Shown: piece after piece, positions 1 through 8,016 of the stretch
How positions within the stretch are numbered: position 1 is the stretch's first letter
How the letters are laid out: each line of letters begins with the position of its first letter
From: Bacteroidales bacterium
Lineage (GTDB): Bacteria; Bacteroidota; Bacteroidia; Bacteroidales; UBA932
Assembly (NCBI GenBank): GCA_015060405.1
Contig: SUYN01000020.1
Location: 1 to 48,655, forward strand
DNA length: 48,655 nucleotides
Direction: 5' to 3'
Position numbers and translations under genes: made by a program
The notes under the pieces: model-generated
The model's input: only the letters and a program-made list of their open reading frames with translations
Told to the model about the DNA's origin: nothing
Databases searched by the model: none

Positions 1-2
1 TT

Positions 3-302
3 GCTGACGAGCCTTCATTTGCCGAGGCATTCGTAGGAAAGCAGGTAGGAACCGGTGACATCCTTTTCGAAGTTGCAAAACCGGCAAACCGTCAGACCGA
101 GAACAATGGCGTAGATGCCATCTCAGGTGCTACAATCACATCACAGGCTCTCGGCAAGACCCTCAACCAGTGGTTCGGCTTCTATCAGAACTACTTTGCA
201 AAGAATGGTGCAGGATGCAGCAGCCAGCCTTGCGGTGAGTTCGTCATAGGAGAGATCACCATAGAGTCAGAGGGAGAACCATTTATCATTGAGGAGGAAT
301 AA
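3..302 (+). CDS. nqrC: Na+-translocating NADH:quinone reductase subunit C, C-terminal part
   Basis: The window opens inside this gene; only the last 99 codons are present and the start lies upstream. NqrC is a periplasm-facing, single-span subunit of the sodium-pumping NADH:quinone oxidoreductase and carries covalently bound FMN. The visible fragment contains DAISGAT, matching the flavinylation signature D-x-x-S/T-G-A-T; the threonine codon at 132-134 is the expected FMN attachment site. The protein ends in Glu-Glu-Glu-stop, and the same purine-rich bases form the ribosome binding site of nqrD five bases after the stop. The order nqrC-nqrD-nqrE-nqrF is the usual one, so nqrA and nqrB should lie just upstream of the window. 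The identification is secure although the gene is partial. Confidence 0.95.
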   Translation, partial: ADEPSFAEAFVGKQVGTGDILFEVAKPANRQTENNGVDAISGATITSQALGKTLNQWFGFYQNYFAKNGAGCSSQPCGEFVIGEITIESEGEPFIIEEE

Positions 303-306
303 CGTT

Positions 307-924
307 ATGGGAAACATTAAAGAAACATTCTTGAACCCGATCTTCAAGGGCAACCCTATTTCTGTCCTTGTCCTCGGTATCTGTTCTTCACTTGCAGTTA
401 CAGTTCAGCTGAAGGGCGCATTCGTGATGGGTCTGTCAGTGATCATCGTAACAGGTCTTTCAAGCCTTGTATGCTCACTTCTGAGAAACACCATTCCTAA
501 CCGTATCCGTATCATCGTGCAGCTAGTTGTAGTTGCGATGATGGTAATCCTCGTAGATCAGGTTCTCAAGGCATATGCGTACAGCGTCAGCAAGACTCTC
601 TCCGTATATATCGGCCTTATCATCACCAACTGTATCGTTATGGGTCGTATCGAGGCTTTCGCTCTCGGCAACAAGCCTTTCGCTTCGCTCGTAGACGGTA
701 TCGGAAACGGTGTGGGTTACGCAATGATTCTCGTTATCGTTGCCTTCTTCCGTGAGCTTCTCGGAAGCGGTACCCTCTTCGGATTCCAGGTGATCCCACA
801 GGCAGTGTACGATTTCGGATATATGAACAACGGTCTTATGATCCTCCCTCCAATGGCCCTCATCCTCCTGGGATGTATCATCTGGGTACAGAGAGCAGTT
901 CAGAAGGACCTTCAGGAGAAATAA
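307..924 (+). CDS. nqrD: Na+-NQR subunit D
   Basis: Integral membrane subunit of the Na+-NQR complex, which couples NADH oxidation and quinone reduction to sodium export. The 205-aa product is hydrophobic throughout, with about six membrane segments, and has the family's usual length. I chose the ATG at 307, not an in-frame ATG at 289, because 289 lies inside nqrC and GGAGGA sits about 8 bases upstream of 307. NqrD and NqrE are homologous, inversely oriented subunits that together hold an iron centre in the membrane; a Cys occurs in the first span (LGICSSLAV) and another near TNCIVMG, the conserved half-channel positions. Four bases follow the nqrC stop, so it is co-transcribed. Confidence 0.96.
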   Translation: MGNIKETFLNPIFKGNPISVLVLGICSSLAVTVQLKGAFVMGLSVIIVTGLSSLVCSLLRNTIPNRIRIIVQLVVVAMMVILVDQVLKAYAYSVSKTLSVYIGLIITNCIVMGRIEAFALGNKPFASLVDGIGNGVGYAMILVIVAFFRELLGSGTLFGFQVIPQAVYDFGYMNNGLMILPPMALILLGCIIWVQRAVQKDLQEK

Positions 925-943
925 CACATAACTAAAGAATACT

Positions 944-1561
944 ATGGCAGATTATATTAGCTTATTTGTAAAGTCGATCTTCATCGACAATATGATATTC
1001 GCCTACTTCCTTGGTATGTGTTCATACCTGGCGGTATCTAAGAACGTGAAGACAGCCAACGGTCTCGGTATTGCCGTTATCGCTGTGCTTCTTATCACTC
1101 TTCCTGTAAACTATCTCCTCAACGAGTACGTGCTCAAGCCAGGCGCACTTGTATGGCTTGGCGAGAAGTTCGCGAATGTAGACCTGAGCTTCCTCAGCTT
1201 CATCATCTTCATCGCGGTCATCGCAGCTATCGTACAGATCGTAGAGATGGTTGTGGAGAAGTTCTCACCATCACTTTACTCACAGCTCGGAATCTTCCTT
1301 CCGCTCATCGCCGTTAACTGTGCGATCCTCGGAGGTTCACTCTTTATGCAGGAGAGAGATTTCGTGACTATCGGTGAGCCTATCGTATATGCACTCGGTT
1401 CAGGTATCGGCTGGTGGCTCGCTATCGTAGCTCTTGCAGCTATCCGCGAGAAACTCTCGTACTCACACGTACCTGCACCACTCAAGGGTCTCGGTATCAC
1501 TTTCATCACCGTAGGTCTCATGGGTATCGCATTTATGACATTTATGGGTATTCAGCTTTAA
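944..1561 (+). CDS. nqrE: Na+-NQR subunit E
   Basis: Membrane subunit of 205 aa, equal in length to NqrD and its structural partner. The N-terminal [20 protein letters not shown] and the later [11 protein letters not shown] segments are characteristic of NqrE/RnfA; the Cys in each segment is expected to ligate the intramembrane iron centre. About six membrane spans are visible. It starts 19 bases after nqrD and ends 16 bases before nqrF, in the canonical order. RnfA is the close homologue, but the preceding NqrC/NqrD and following NqrF identify this as the NQR form. Confidence 0.96.
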   Translation: MADYISLFVKSIFIDNMIFAYFLGMCSYLAVSKNVKTANGLGIAVIAVLLITLPVNYLLNEYVLKPGALVWLGEKFANVDLSFLSFIIFIAVIAAIVQIVEMVVEKFSPSLYSQLGIFLPLIAVNCAILGGSLFMQERDFVTIGEPIVYALGSGIGWWLAIVALAAIREKLSYSHVPAPLKGLGITFITVGLMGIAFMTFMGIQL

Positions 1562-1577
1562 TATAGGAGGACAAGCT

Positions 1578-2840
1578 ATGCTACAGACAACAATACTTTT
1601 TGCTGTGATCGTCTTCGTGATCGTCACACTCATTCTGGTGGCGCTTCTCCTCTTCGTAAAGACGAAGCTGACACCTTCAGGAACAGTAAAGATCAACATC
1701 AATGAGGGAAGCAAGATCGTCGAGGTGACTCCTGGCGGAAACCTTCTCTCGACACTCGCAGAGCAGAAGATCTTCCTTCCTTCTGCATGTGGCGGAAAGG
1801 GAGCCTGCGGACAGTGCAAGTGCCGTGTGACCGAGGGTGGCGGAGAGATCCTCCCTACCGAGGTCGGTTTCTTCAACCGCAAGCAGATCGCGGCTAACTG
1901 GCGTCTCGGATGTCAGGTGAAGATCAAGGAAGACCTGTCGATCGAGGTTCCTGCTTCTGCACTCAGCGTAAAGAAATGGGAGTGCGAAGTCGTTTCCAAC
2001 CACAATGTGGCTACATTCATCAAGGAATTCGTGGTGAAGCTTCCTGAAGGCGAGCACCTTAACTTCCAGTCCGGCGGTTACATCCAGATCGACGTTCCTG
2101 CAGTCACAGTAGACTACAAGGACATCGATGTAGATGACCAGTACAAGGAAGATTGGGAGAAGATGGGACTCAGGACCCTCAAGATGGTCAATCCTACTCC
2201 TACCGTACGTGCATACTCTATGGCATGCTACCCTGCAGAGGGCGACATCATCAAGCTCAACGTACGTATCGCAACTCCTCCATTCGACAGGGCTGCGGGC
2301 AAGTGGGTAGACGTGAACCCAGGTATCTGTTCTTCATACATCTATTCTCTCAAGCCAGGAGACAAGATCACCATCTCAGGTCCGTACGGCGAGTTCTTCC
2401 TTCCAAAGGATCTCCCTGCAGACCAGGAGCTTATCTTCGTCGGCGGTGGTGCAGGTATGGCTCCTATGAGAAGCCACATCATGCATCTGTTCAAGACAGA
2501 GAAGACAGACCGCAAGGTGAACTTCTTCTACGGTGCACGTGCGCTTAAGGAGGCATTCTATCTTGATGACTATCACGCTATCGAGAAGGAATTCCCTAAC
2601 TTCAAGTTCCATCTTGCACTCGACAGGCCGGATCCTGAGGCTGATGCTGCAGGCGTTCCATACGTTGCAGGTTTCGTACACAACGTAATGTTCGAGACTT
2701 ACCTCAAGCAGCATGAGAATCCTGAGGATGCACTTTACCTCATGTGCGGACCTCCTATGATGGTCGGCGCAGTCGTAAACCTCCTCGACTCCCTCGGAGT
2801 TCCACCGGAGAACATCCTTTACGACAACTTCGGAGCGTAA
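1578..2840 (+). CDS. nqrF: Na+-NQR subunit F, NADH-oxidising flavoprotein
   Basis: The 420-aa input module of Na+-NQR takes electrons from NADH and passes them through FAD and a 2Fe-2S cluster to the membrane subunits. One N-terminal membrane span (about residues 5-27) is followed by a ferredoxin-type domain with cluster cysteines C71, C77, C80 and C112 (CGGKGACGQC, then LGCQV). Next comes an FAD-binding barrel with RAYSMACYP and an NAD-binding domain with GGGAGMAPMRS. The C-terminal CGPPMM and the aromatic end are typical of the ferredoxin-NADP reductase fold. AGGAGG at 1566-1571 gives a strong ribosome site before the ATG. The operon ends here, with a terminator 8 bases downstream. Confidence 0.97.
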   Translation: MLQTTILFAVIVFVIVTLILVALLLFVKTKLTPSGTVKININEGSKIVEVTPGGNLLSTLAEQKIFLPSACGGKGACGQCKCRVTEGGGEILPTEVGFFNRKQIAANWRLGCQVKIKEDLSIEVPASALSVKKWECEVVSNHNVATFIKEFVVKLPEGEHLNFQSGGYIQIDVPAVTVDYKDIDVDDQYKEDWEKMGLRTLKMVNPTPTVRAYSMACYPAEGDIIKLNVRIATPPFDRAAGKWVDVNPGICSSYIYSLKPGDKITISGPYGEFFLPKDLPADQELIFVGGGAGMAPMRSHIMHLFKTEKTDRKVNFFYGARALKEAFYLDDYHAIEKEFPNFKFHLALDRPDPEADAAGVPYVAGFVHNVMFETYLKQHENPEDALYLMCGPPMMVGAVVNLLDSLGVPPENILYDNFGA

Positions 2841-2848
2841 TCATAGAA

Positions 2849-2878
2849 GTGGCTGGAGATGATCCAGCCGCTTTTTTT
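2849..2878 (+). terminator. Intrinsic terminator of the nqr operon
   Basis: A 9-bp stem (2849-2857 with 2863-2871, one G-T pair) with a 5-base loop is followed by seven T residues. It lies just after the nqrF stop and separates nqr from the Hdr-like operon. Confidence 0.9.
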
Positions 2879-2989
2879 ATATACGCACACACTCAATAAA
2901 TTGCATTATCCGTTGTATTTCTGCAAAAGTATTCGTTACTTTACCGCTTATTTAATAGCTTATTAAAGGATATTGAACGGCAGAGATCT

Positions 2990-3685
2990 ATGGGAAGATT
3001 AAAAGATATGCTGAATGAGGACTACCGCATCAAGGAAGGGCTGAAGTCCTGCATAAACTGCGGCACATGCACAGCGATATGTCCTGCAGCTGAATTCTAT
3101 AAATATGATCCCCGCAGGATCGTGGACACAGTGCAGAAGGGAGACGAAGCCGAGATAGAGGAGCTCCTGAAGAGCGACACGATATGGTACTGCGGCGAAT
3201 GCATGTCATGTCTTACCAGATGCCCGAAAAAGAACGGACCTGGTCTGGTGATAATGGCACTGAGGAATCTCTCCGCCAGACTCGGATATTTCACTCACAG
3301 TGAAAAGGGAAGACAGCTCTATCCTCTGACAAAGATAATGACGGATAACATCCTGAAGTACGGCTACTGCATCCATCCTGAGACCTTCAGCTGGGAGGAC
3401 CACACCGAATCAGGTCCTGTGTGGAAATGGCACATGGAGCACTACAGGGACAATTTCGAAAGGCTTGGAGCCAATTATATGGGAAAGGGTCCCGGAATAC
3501 TTAGAGCAATTCCACAGGAGTCGCTTGACGAGCTGAAAAGCATATTCGATGTGACCGGAGGAACAGAAAGAATCGAATGTGTGGAGAAATACTCCGGGAT
3601 GAAGGCAAAGGAAATGGGAATGACTATGGAGGAATATTACCGCCATACATTCGAGACCTGCTCGGACAAACACTTCAACGAATAA
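2990..3685 (+). CDS. HdrC-like 4Fe-4S dicluster subunit
   Basis: A 231-aa iron-sulfur protein resembling the C subunit of heterodisulfide-reductase-type complexes, which relay electrons between FAD and the CCG-domain subunit. Two 4Fe-4S signatures are intact: C21-C24-C27-C31 and C68-C71-C74-C78, each C-x2-C-x2-C-x3-C followed by Pro. The remaining ~130 residues have no motif I recognise and form an alpha-helical tail rich in charged residues. No signal peptide or membrane span is seen, so it should be cytosolic and docked to the membrane partner at the operon's end. It begins a run of five genes spaced by 9, 3, -4 and -4 bases. Its true electron acceptor cannot be inferred from this gene alone. 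Confidence 0.85.
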   Translation: MGRLKDMLNEDYRIKEGLKSCINCGTCTAICPAAEFYKYDPRRIVDTVQKGDEAEIEELLKSDTIWYCGECMSCLTRCPKKNGPGLVIMALRNLSARLGYFTHSEKGRQLYPLTKIMTDNILKYGYCIHPETFSWEDHTESGPVWKWHMEHYRDNFERLGANYMGKGPGILRAIPQESLDELKSIFDVTGGTERIECVEKYSGMKAKEMGMTMEEYYRHTFETCSDKHFNE

Positions 3686-3694
3686 AGAACGGAC

Positions 3695-4765
3695 ATGATA
3701 TATCAAGGCAAACAGAAGATATGGCAGGATTATCAGAAGGAGATTCCTGATGACCATTGGTTCTATGTGAGAAGCTGCATCAGACAGAATTTCTTCCCGG
3801 GATCGGAAAGGATGTTCCTGGAAATATGCAGGAACCGTCTCGGCAAGGACTTCTACGAGACCGAACATCACACGACCTGCGGCGGGATCGCATACCACTG
3901 CGACACACTTCCGCAGGAGACCGCCATGACCATAGTGGCGCGTCAGTTCGCGCTCATGACGGAAGCCGGATATAAGAACTACGTGGCTTCCTGCATAACC
4001 TCATTCGGCAACTATTCAGAGATCATGGAGACCTGGAGGGAGTTCCCGGAGCTGGAGACCAGGATCAGAGAAATGCTCTGGAAGGCCTGCAGAAAGGAAT
4101 TCCAGGTTCCGGAGCACCTGGCACATTCCAGCGACCTGATCTACAAGTTCAGGAACCAGATTGCAGAAAAGGCCGAATTCCATCTGGTCAACAAGGAGAC
4201 GGGTGAGCCGCTTCGCGTGGTGGAGCACATCGGCTGCCACTATGCCAAGATGTTCCCGTCAAAGGGCATCGGCGGAGCGGAATATCCGTATGTACTTGCA
4301 GGAATGATAGAGTCCTGGGGAGGTGAAGTCATTGATTATCCGGAAAGAAGGCACTGCTGCGGCTACGGATTCCGCCAGTACCATGTCAAGGCTAACAGGG
4401 GCTACAGCCTTTCAAACACCTACAAGAAATTCGAATCGATGGAGCCGTACAAGCCTGACATGATAATAACCAACTGTCCCGGCTGCCCGTATTTCCTTGA
4501 CAGATGGCAATATGTGATTGCCGAGACAGAGGGTAAGACCTATGGTCAGAACGGTTTCGGAATCCCGGTGCTCACCTATGAGGAGGTAGCTGGACTCGTG
4601 CTCGGCTACGACCCATGGGACCTGGGACTTCAGCTGCACCAGGTAGCTGTGGAGCCGCTTCTTGACAAGATAGGCATAGAATACAGACCAGAAGACAAAT
4701 ACAAGGGTCTGAACAAGAAAGACATCCTGCGTCCGGGACTTCCGGAGCACATGAAATGCTTCTAG
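3695..4765 (+). CDS. HdrB-like CCG-domain subunit
   Basis: A 356-aa protein of the heterodisulfide reductase B family, whose CCG domains bind a non-cubane iron-sulfur cluster and do thiol/disulfide or electron-bifurcation-linked chemistry. The C-terminal CCG motif is complete: C181, C221-C222, C261 and C264 (HIGCHYAKMF, RRHCCGYG, NCPGCPYF). The N-terminal repeat is degenerate: C62 is in TCGG, not CCG, with single cysteines at 28 and 100. So only one intact CCG site is predicted, whereas methanogen HdrB has two. It lies between HdrC- and HdrA-like genes, which supports a complex. The physiological substrate is not visible; methanogenic CoM/CoB is very unlikely in this organism. Confidence 0.82.
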   Translation: MIYQGKQKIWQDYQKEIPDDHWFYVRSCIRQNFFPGSERMFLEICRNRLGKDFYETEHHTTCGGIAYHCDTLPQETAMTIVARQFALMTEAGYKNYVASCITSFGNYSEIMETWREFPELETRIREMLWKACRKEFQVPEHLAHSSDLIYKFRNQIAEKAEFHLVNKETGEPLRVVEHIGCHYAKMFPSKGIGGAEYPYVLAGMIESWGGEVIDYPERRHCCGYGFRQYHVKANRGYSLSNTYKKFESMEPYKPDMIITNCPGCPYFLDRWQYVIAETEGKTYGQNGFGIPVLTYEEVAGLVLGYDPWDLGLQLHQVAVEPLLDKIGIEYRPEDKYKGLNKKDILRPGLPEHMKCF

Positions 4766-4768
4766 ATC

Positions 4769-5794
4769 ATGAATGAGATAATATTGATAGTAGGCGGAGG
4801 TATCGCCGGACTGGAGGCGGCAGGAAAGCTGCTGCAGCTGGGCTACACTCCCATCATCGTGGAAAAGGGAGACAGACTGGGAGGAAACGTCGCCAGATGG
4901 CACAGGCTTTTCCCGGACATGACTCCGGCAAGCGAAGTGGTCGATCCCCTGATCGAGAATGCCAAAGGGGCAAACATATTCCTCAACACGGAGATATCAT
5001 TCATAAACCGCCTCAAGGACAAGTATAACGTCATGTTGTCCAGCGGAATATCGATCATATGCCGCTACATCCTGCTCACCACGGGCTTCGAGCTGTTCGA
5101 TGCCAGGAAGAAGGAGGAATACGGTTATGGCATATACGACCAGGTCATCACGAACAGCGACCTCGAAGCATGGTTCAACACCGGGGCTGACCCCAGAGTC
5201 GGCAAGGTCCATGACGGAGGAGCAGTAGGATTCGTACACTGCGTGGGTTCGAGAGATGAGAAGGCCCTTAACCCGCAATGCTCGAAAGTCTGCTGCATCA
5301 CAGCCATCAAGCAGGCGATCGAGATGAAGGAAAGGTACCCGGACCTTCAGGTGTACTGCTTCTATATGGACCTTCGCCTCTTCGGCAAGAAATACGAGGA
5401 CTTCTACGCAAAGGCACAGAAGGACTACGGAATCAGATTCATCCGAGGACGAGTGTCCGAAGTCTGTGAAAACATAGAGGGCAAGGTCATCATCAAGGCA
5501 GAAGACACCCTGTCAGGCAAGCCTGTAAGGGTGACTCTGGACCTTCTGGTCCTGATGGCTGGAATGAAGTGCAACCAGGACGGAGCCAAGATCGGCAACA
5601 TGATCTACCTCCCGATCGACACAGACGGTTTCCTTCAGAGCAAGGACAACATATCACGGATCAACACCTCCCCTACCCGAGGTTTCTATTATGCAGGAGC
5701 CTGCACTGGGCCTAAGACCGTACCGGAAACACTTGCGGAAGCACGTGCAGCTGCATTGGAGATCCACACCGACATCATCAATTCAAGGAAATGA
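4769..5794 (+). CDS. Short HdrA-like FAD-dependent oxidoreductase
   Basis: A 341-aa flavoprotein with an N-terminal Rossmann fold (VGGGIAGLEAAGKL, residues 8-21) and the E-K-G-D-R-L-G-G-N step typical of HdrA. It keeps the HdrA hallmark HCVGSRDEK...CSKVCC (C158, C171, C175, C176). It is about half the length of classical HdrA and lacks the N-terminal cysteine-rich extension and the inserted or C-terminal ferredoxin domains. It therefore resembles QmoA-type truncated HdrA proteins, in which FAD passes electrons to neighbouring iron-sulfur subunits. The near-C-terminal YYAGACTGPKTVPETLAEA matches the FAD-contact region of the family. The stop overlaps the next start by four bases, implying translational coupling. 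Confidence 0.85.
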   Translation: MNEIILIVGGGIAGLEAAGKLLQLGYTPIIVEKGDRLGGNVARWHRLFPDMTPASEVVDPLIENAKGANIFLNTEISFINRLKDKYNVMLSSGISIICRYILLTTGFELFDARKKEEYGYGIYDQVITNSDLEAWFNTGADPRVGKVHDGGAVGFVHCVGSRDEKALNPQCSKVCCITAIKQAIEMKERYPDLQVYCFYMDLRLFGKKYEDFYAKAQKDYGIRFIRGRVSEVCENIEGKVIIKAEDTLSGKPVRVTLDLLVLMAGMKCNQDGAKIGNMIYLPIDTDGFLQSKDNISRINTSPTRGFYYAGACTGPKTVPETLAEARAAALEIHTDIINSRK

Positions 5795-6126
5795 GCATTT
5801 TCGGATTCAAGATATCACCAAGTTCCGCCATCAATCTCAGCGAGCTGGACACCCGCAGATGGGACGAACTGTGCAGGAAGGCGCCCGACGCCCGCAGGTG
5901 CATGGCCTGCGGGTCGTGCAGCGCGACATGCCCGGCAGCGCAGTTCTCAGGCATGAGTCTGAGGAAGGTGCTCCTGGACCTGCAGAGAGGAAGGGAGAAA
6001 GAAGCCTACAGGATGATGAGCAACTGCATGCTGTGCGGAAAATGCCTCATGGTCTGTCCCCGAGGCATAAACACCCGCGAGCTTATCCTGAAGATAAGCC
6101 AGATATATAAGGAGGAGGACAGATGA
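5791..6126 (+). CDS. Second HdrC-like small dicluster ferredoxin subunit
   Basis: A compact 111-aa protein with two 4Fe-4S signatures, C37-C40-C43-C47 and C79-C82-C85-C89. It corresponds to the core of HdrC without the long tail of the first HdrC-like gene. The ATG overlaps the previous stop (ATGA) and its own stop overlaps the next start, so the last three genes are translationally coupled. It most likely wires the FAD subunit to the membrane subunit that follows. A paralogous pair of HdrC subunits in one operon suggests two electron exits, or separate docking to the HdrB-like subunit and the membrane fusion subunit; that is inference. Confidence 0.82.
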   Translation: MSIFGFKISPSSAINLSELDTRRWDELCRKAPDARRCMACGSCSATCPAAQFSGMSLRKVLLDLQRGREKEAYRMMSNCMLCGKCLMVCPRGINTRELILKISQIYKEEDR

Positions 6127-7928
6127 GAGAGATCACGGCACTGGGCTACAGCCACTTCATCCTGCCTTTCATGGCTGGAATGACATTCGTTCTTGGCTAC
6201 TGCATCATCAGCATGGTCAAGGTCTTCATAGAGATCACTCCTGCAGACCGCAGGAAGTTCCTCCTGTCGCTGGTCAACCCCAGGATAATGCTGAAGAACA
6301 TCCGGGACATCTTTGCAGACTGTCTTCTTCATGTCAAGCTGTGGAAGAGGAACAAGCTTCTTGGATTCATGCACTCGAGCATAGCGTTCGGCTGGTTCAT
6401 GATCATTCTCATAGGACATATAGAGGTGTTCATCTACACTCCTGACAGGGTCAACAGGATGTGGTATCCGATATTCTTCCGCTATTTCGTGGCCGTGGCC
6501 GATGAGACAATGAGGGGCTCGCTCTTCTTCTTCCTCATGGACTTCTTCCTGCTGATGATCCTTATAGGAATCATCCTCGCCATGGTCAAGAGAGTACGTT
6601 CACTTATGTTCGGCATGAGGAGGACCACGAGGAATACCCTTCTCGACACGATAGCCATGCTGGCTCTCTGGGCTATCTTCCCGTTGAGACTGCTTGCCGA
6701 AGGATTCACGGCAGACATCAGCGGCGGTTCCTTCCTGACCAAGTCCCTCAACAGCGTGCTGCACAACTTCATATCCAATGCAGAGATAAATGCGGACCCG
6801 ACCTGGTGGGCCTACTCCATAGCACTTGGAGTCTTCATGTTCCTGCTTCCTTTCACAAGATACATGCACATCCCTGCAGAGATAATGCTCATACCTATGA
6901 GGAATGCAGGTCTTAAGATCAGGCACGCAAGAAAAGGCTTTTCGAGACTGCAGGTATATTCGTGCCCGAGTTGCGGAGTCTGCATCGACGCCTGCCCTAT
7001 GAGCGTGACCAAGGCTCACACAAAGGATGCGACGGTCTACCTCAACAGACAGATAAAGCGCAGAAACGGAAAGAGGATAGAAGAGATAAGCGACAAATGT
7101 CTGCTTTGCGGAAAGTGTTCCGCCCTCTGCCCGGTCGGGGTCCAGGGTGACAAGCTCAGGATAGCCCAGCGTTCTGTCCGGAAATATGGACTCGAGCCCC
7201 ACTACGACAACATACAGCTGCCGTCTGCCGCGATGAGCGGAGAAGGGGAAAAGGTTCTATATTTCGCAGGCTGCATGAGTTCCGTGACCCCATCCATAGG
7301 CAAGTCGCTTACAGCCATATTGGAGAAGGCCGGAGTCAATTACGAGCAGATGGACAAGGACGGCGGCCTGTGCTGCGGCCGTCCGATGTGGACTGCCGGC
7401 AGATTCAACGCAGCGCGCGAGATGATAGCAAGGAACAAGGATATAATTGAGAAATCCGGAGCAGACACCTTGCTCGTAAGCTGTCCGATATGCTACAGGA
7501 TATTCGTGGAAAGATACAGGCTGGAAAACATCAGAGTGGTGCACCACACCGTGTTCATAGAAGAACTTCTCAGGCAAGGCAGGATAAGCATCGGAGCCGA
7601 CAAGAAGAAATATGTCTTCCATGACCCTTGCGAACTGGGAAGAGGAACAGGAATATATGAGCAGCCACGCCAGGTGCTCAGGATTGCAGGTGAGCTGGTG
7701 GAAGCTCGCAAGAGCGGCCAGCAGAGCATCTGCTGCGGAGGAAGCCTGGGCTCGCTAAGCCTGGACTTCAACAGGAGGAAGCCTATCATAAACAGCTCCA
7801 TCGAGAATCTCACAGCCATGTCTCCTGACACGATCGTGACCGCCTGTCCTCTGTGTTTGAACACATTCTCACGCTACAGCACGACTCCGGTGAAGGACAT
7901 CGCTCAGGTTGTTGCAGATAAGCTTTGA
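6123..7928 (+). CDS. Fused membrane/4Fe-4S/CCG electron-transfer subunit (DsrMK- or HdrDE-like)
   Basis: A 601-aa fusion. The first ~270 residues hold about five membrane spans with histidines suited to haem b ligation (GYSHFILP, GFMHSSIAFG, LIGHIEVF, YMHIPAE), as in NarI/HdrE/DsrM. A dicluster ferredoxin domain follows around residues 280-335 (CPSCGVCIDACP and CLLCGKCSALCP). Two complete CCG domains come after it: from C384 (FAGCMSS...GLCCGRP...SCPICY) and in the last 110 residues (HDPCELG...ICCGGS...ACPLCL). This is the HdrD/DsrK architecture joined to its membrane partner in one chain. It should anchor the complex and exchange electrons with menaquinone. Gene order and overlaps make it the terminal gene of the operon. 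Confidence 0.85.
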   Translation: MREITALGYSHFILPFMAGMTFVLGYCIISMVKVFIEITPADRRKFLLSLVNPRIMLKNIRDIFADCLLHVKLWKRNKLLGFMHSSIAFGWFMIILIGHIEVFIYTPDRVNRMWYPIFFRYFVAVADETMRGSLFFFLMDFFLLMILIGIILAMVKRVRSLMFGMRRTTRNTLLDTIAMLALWAIFPLRLLAEGFTADISGGSFLTKSLNSVLHNFISNAEINADPTWWAYSIALGVFMFLLPFTRYMHIPAEIMLIPMRNAGLKIRHARKGFSRLQVYSCPSCGVCIDACPMSVTKAHTKDATVYLNRQIKRRNGKRIEEISDKCLLCGKCSALCPVGVQGDKLRIAQRSVRKYGLEPHYDNIQLPSAAMSGEGEKVLYFAGCMSSVTPSIGKSLTAILEKAGVNYEQMDKDGGLCCGRPMWTAGRFNAAREMIARNKDIIEKSGADTLLVSCPICYRIFVERYRLENIRVVHHTVFIEELLRQGRISIGADKKKYVFHDPCELGRGTGIYEQPRQVLRIAGELVEARKSGQQSICCGGSLGSLSLDFNRRKPIINSSIENLTAMSPDTIVTACPLCLNTFSRYSTTPVKDIAQVVADKL

Positions 7929-7945
7929 ATTCTCGGATATTTTTG
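7912..7945 (+). promoter_or_regulatory. Candidate Bacteroidota-type promoter for the GH3 gene
   Basis: TTG at 7912-7914 and TATTTTTG at 7938-7945 match the -33/-7 pattern of Bacteroidota sigma-AB promoters, although the 23-base spacer is long. Transcription would start near 7952, leaving about 65 bases of leader before the GH3 start. Confidence 0.35.
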
Positions 7946-8016
7946 CAATATTTGAAGAATGTCCGGAAAACACGGCATACACTGACTAATAACAACTTTC
8001 GAGACTCTATTCACTT

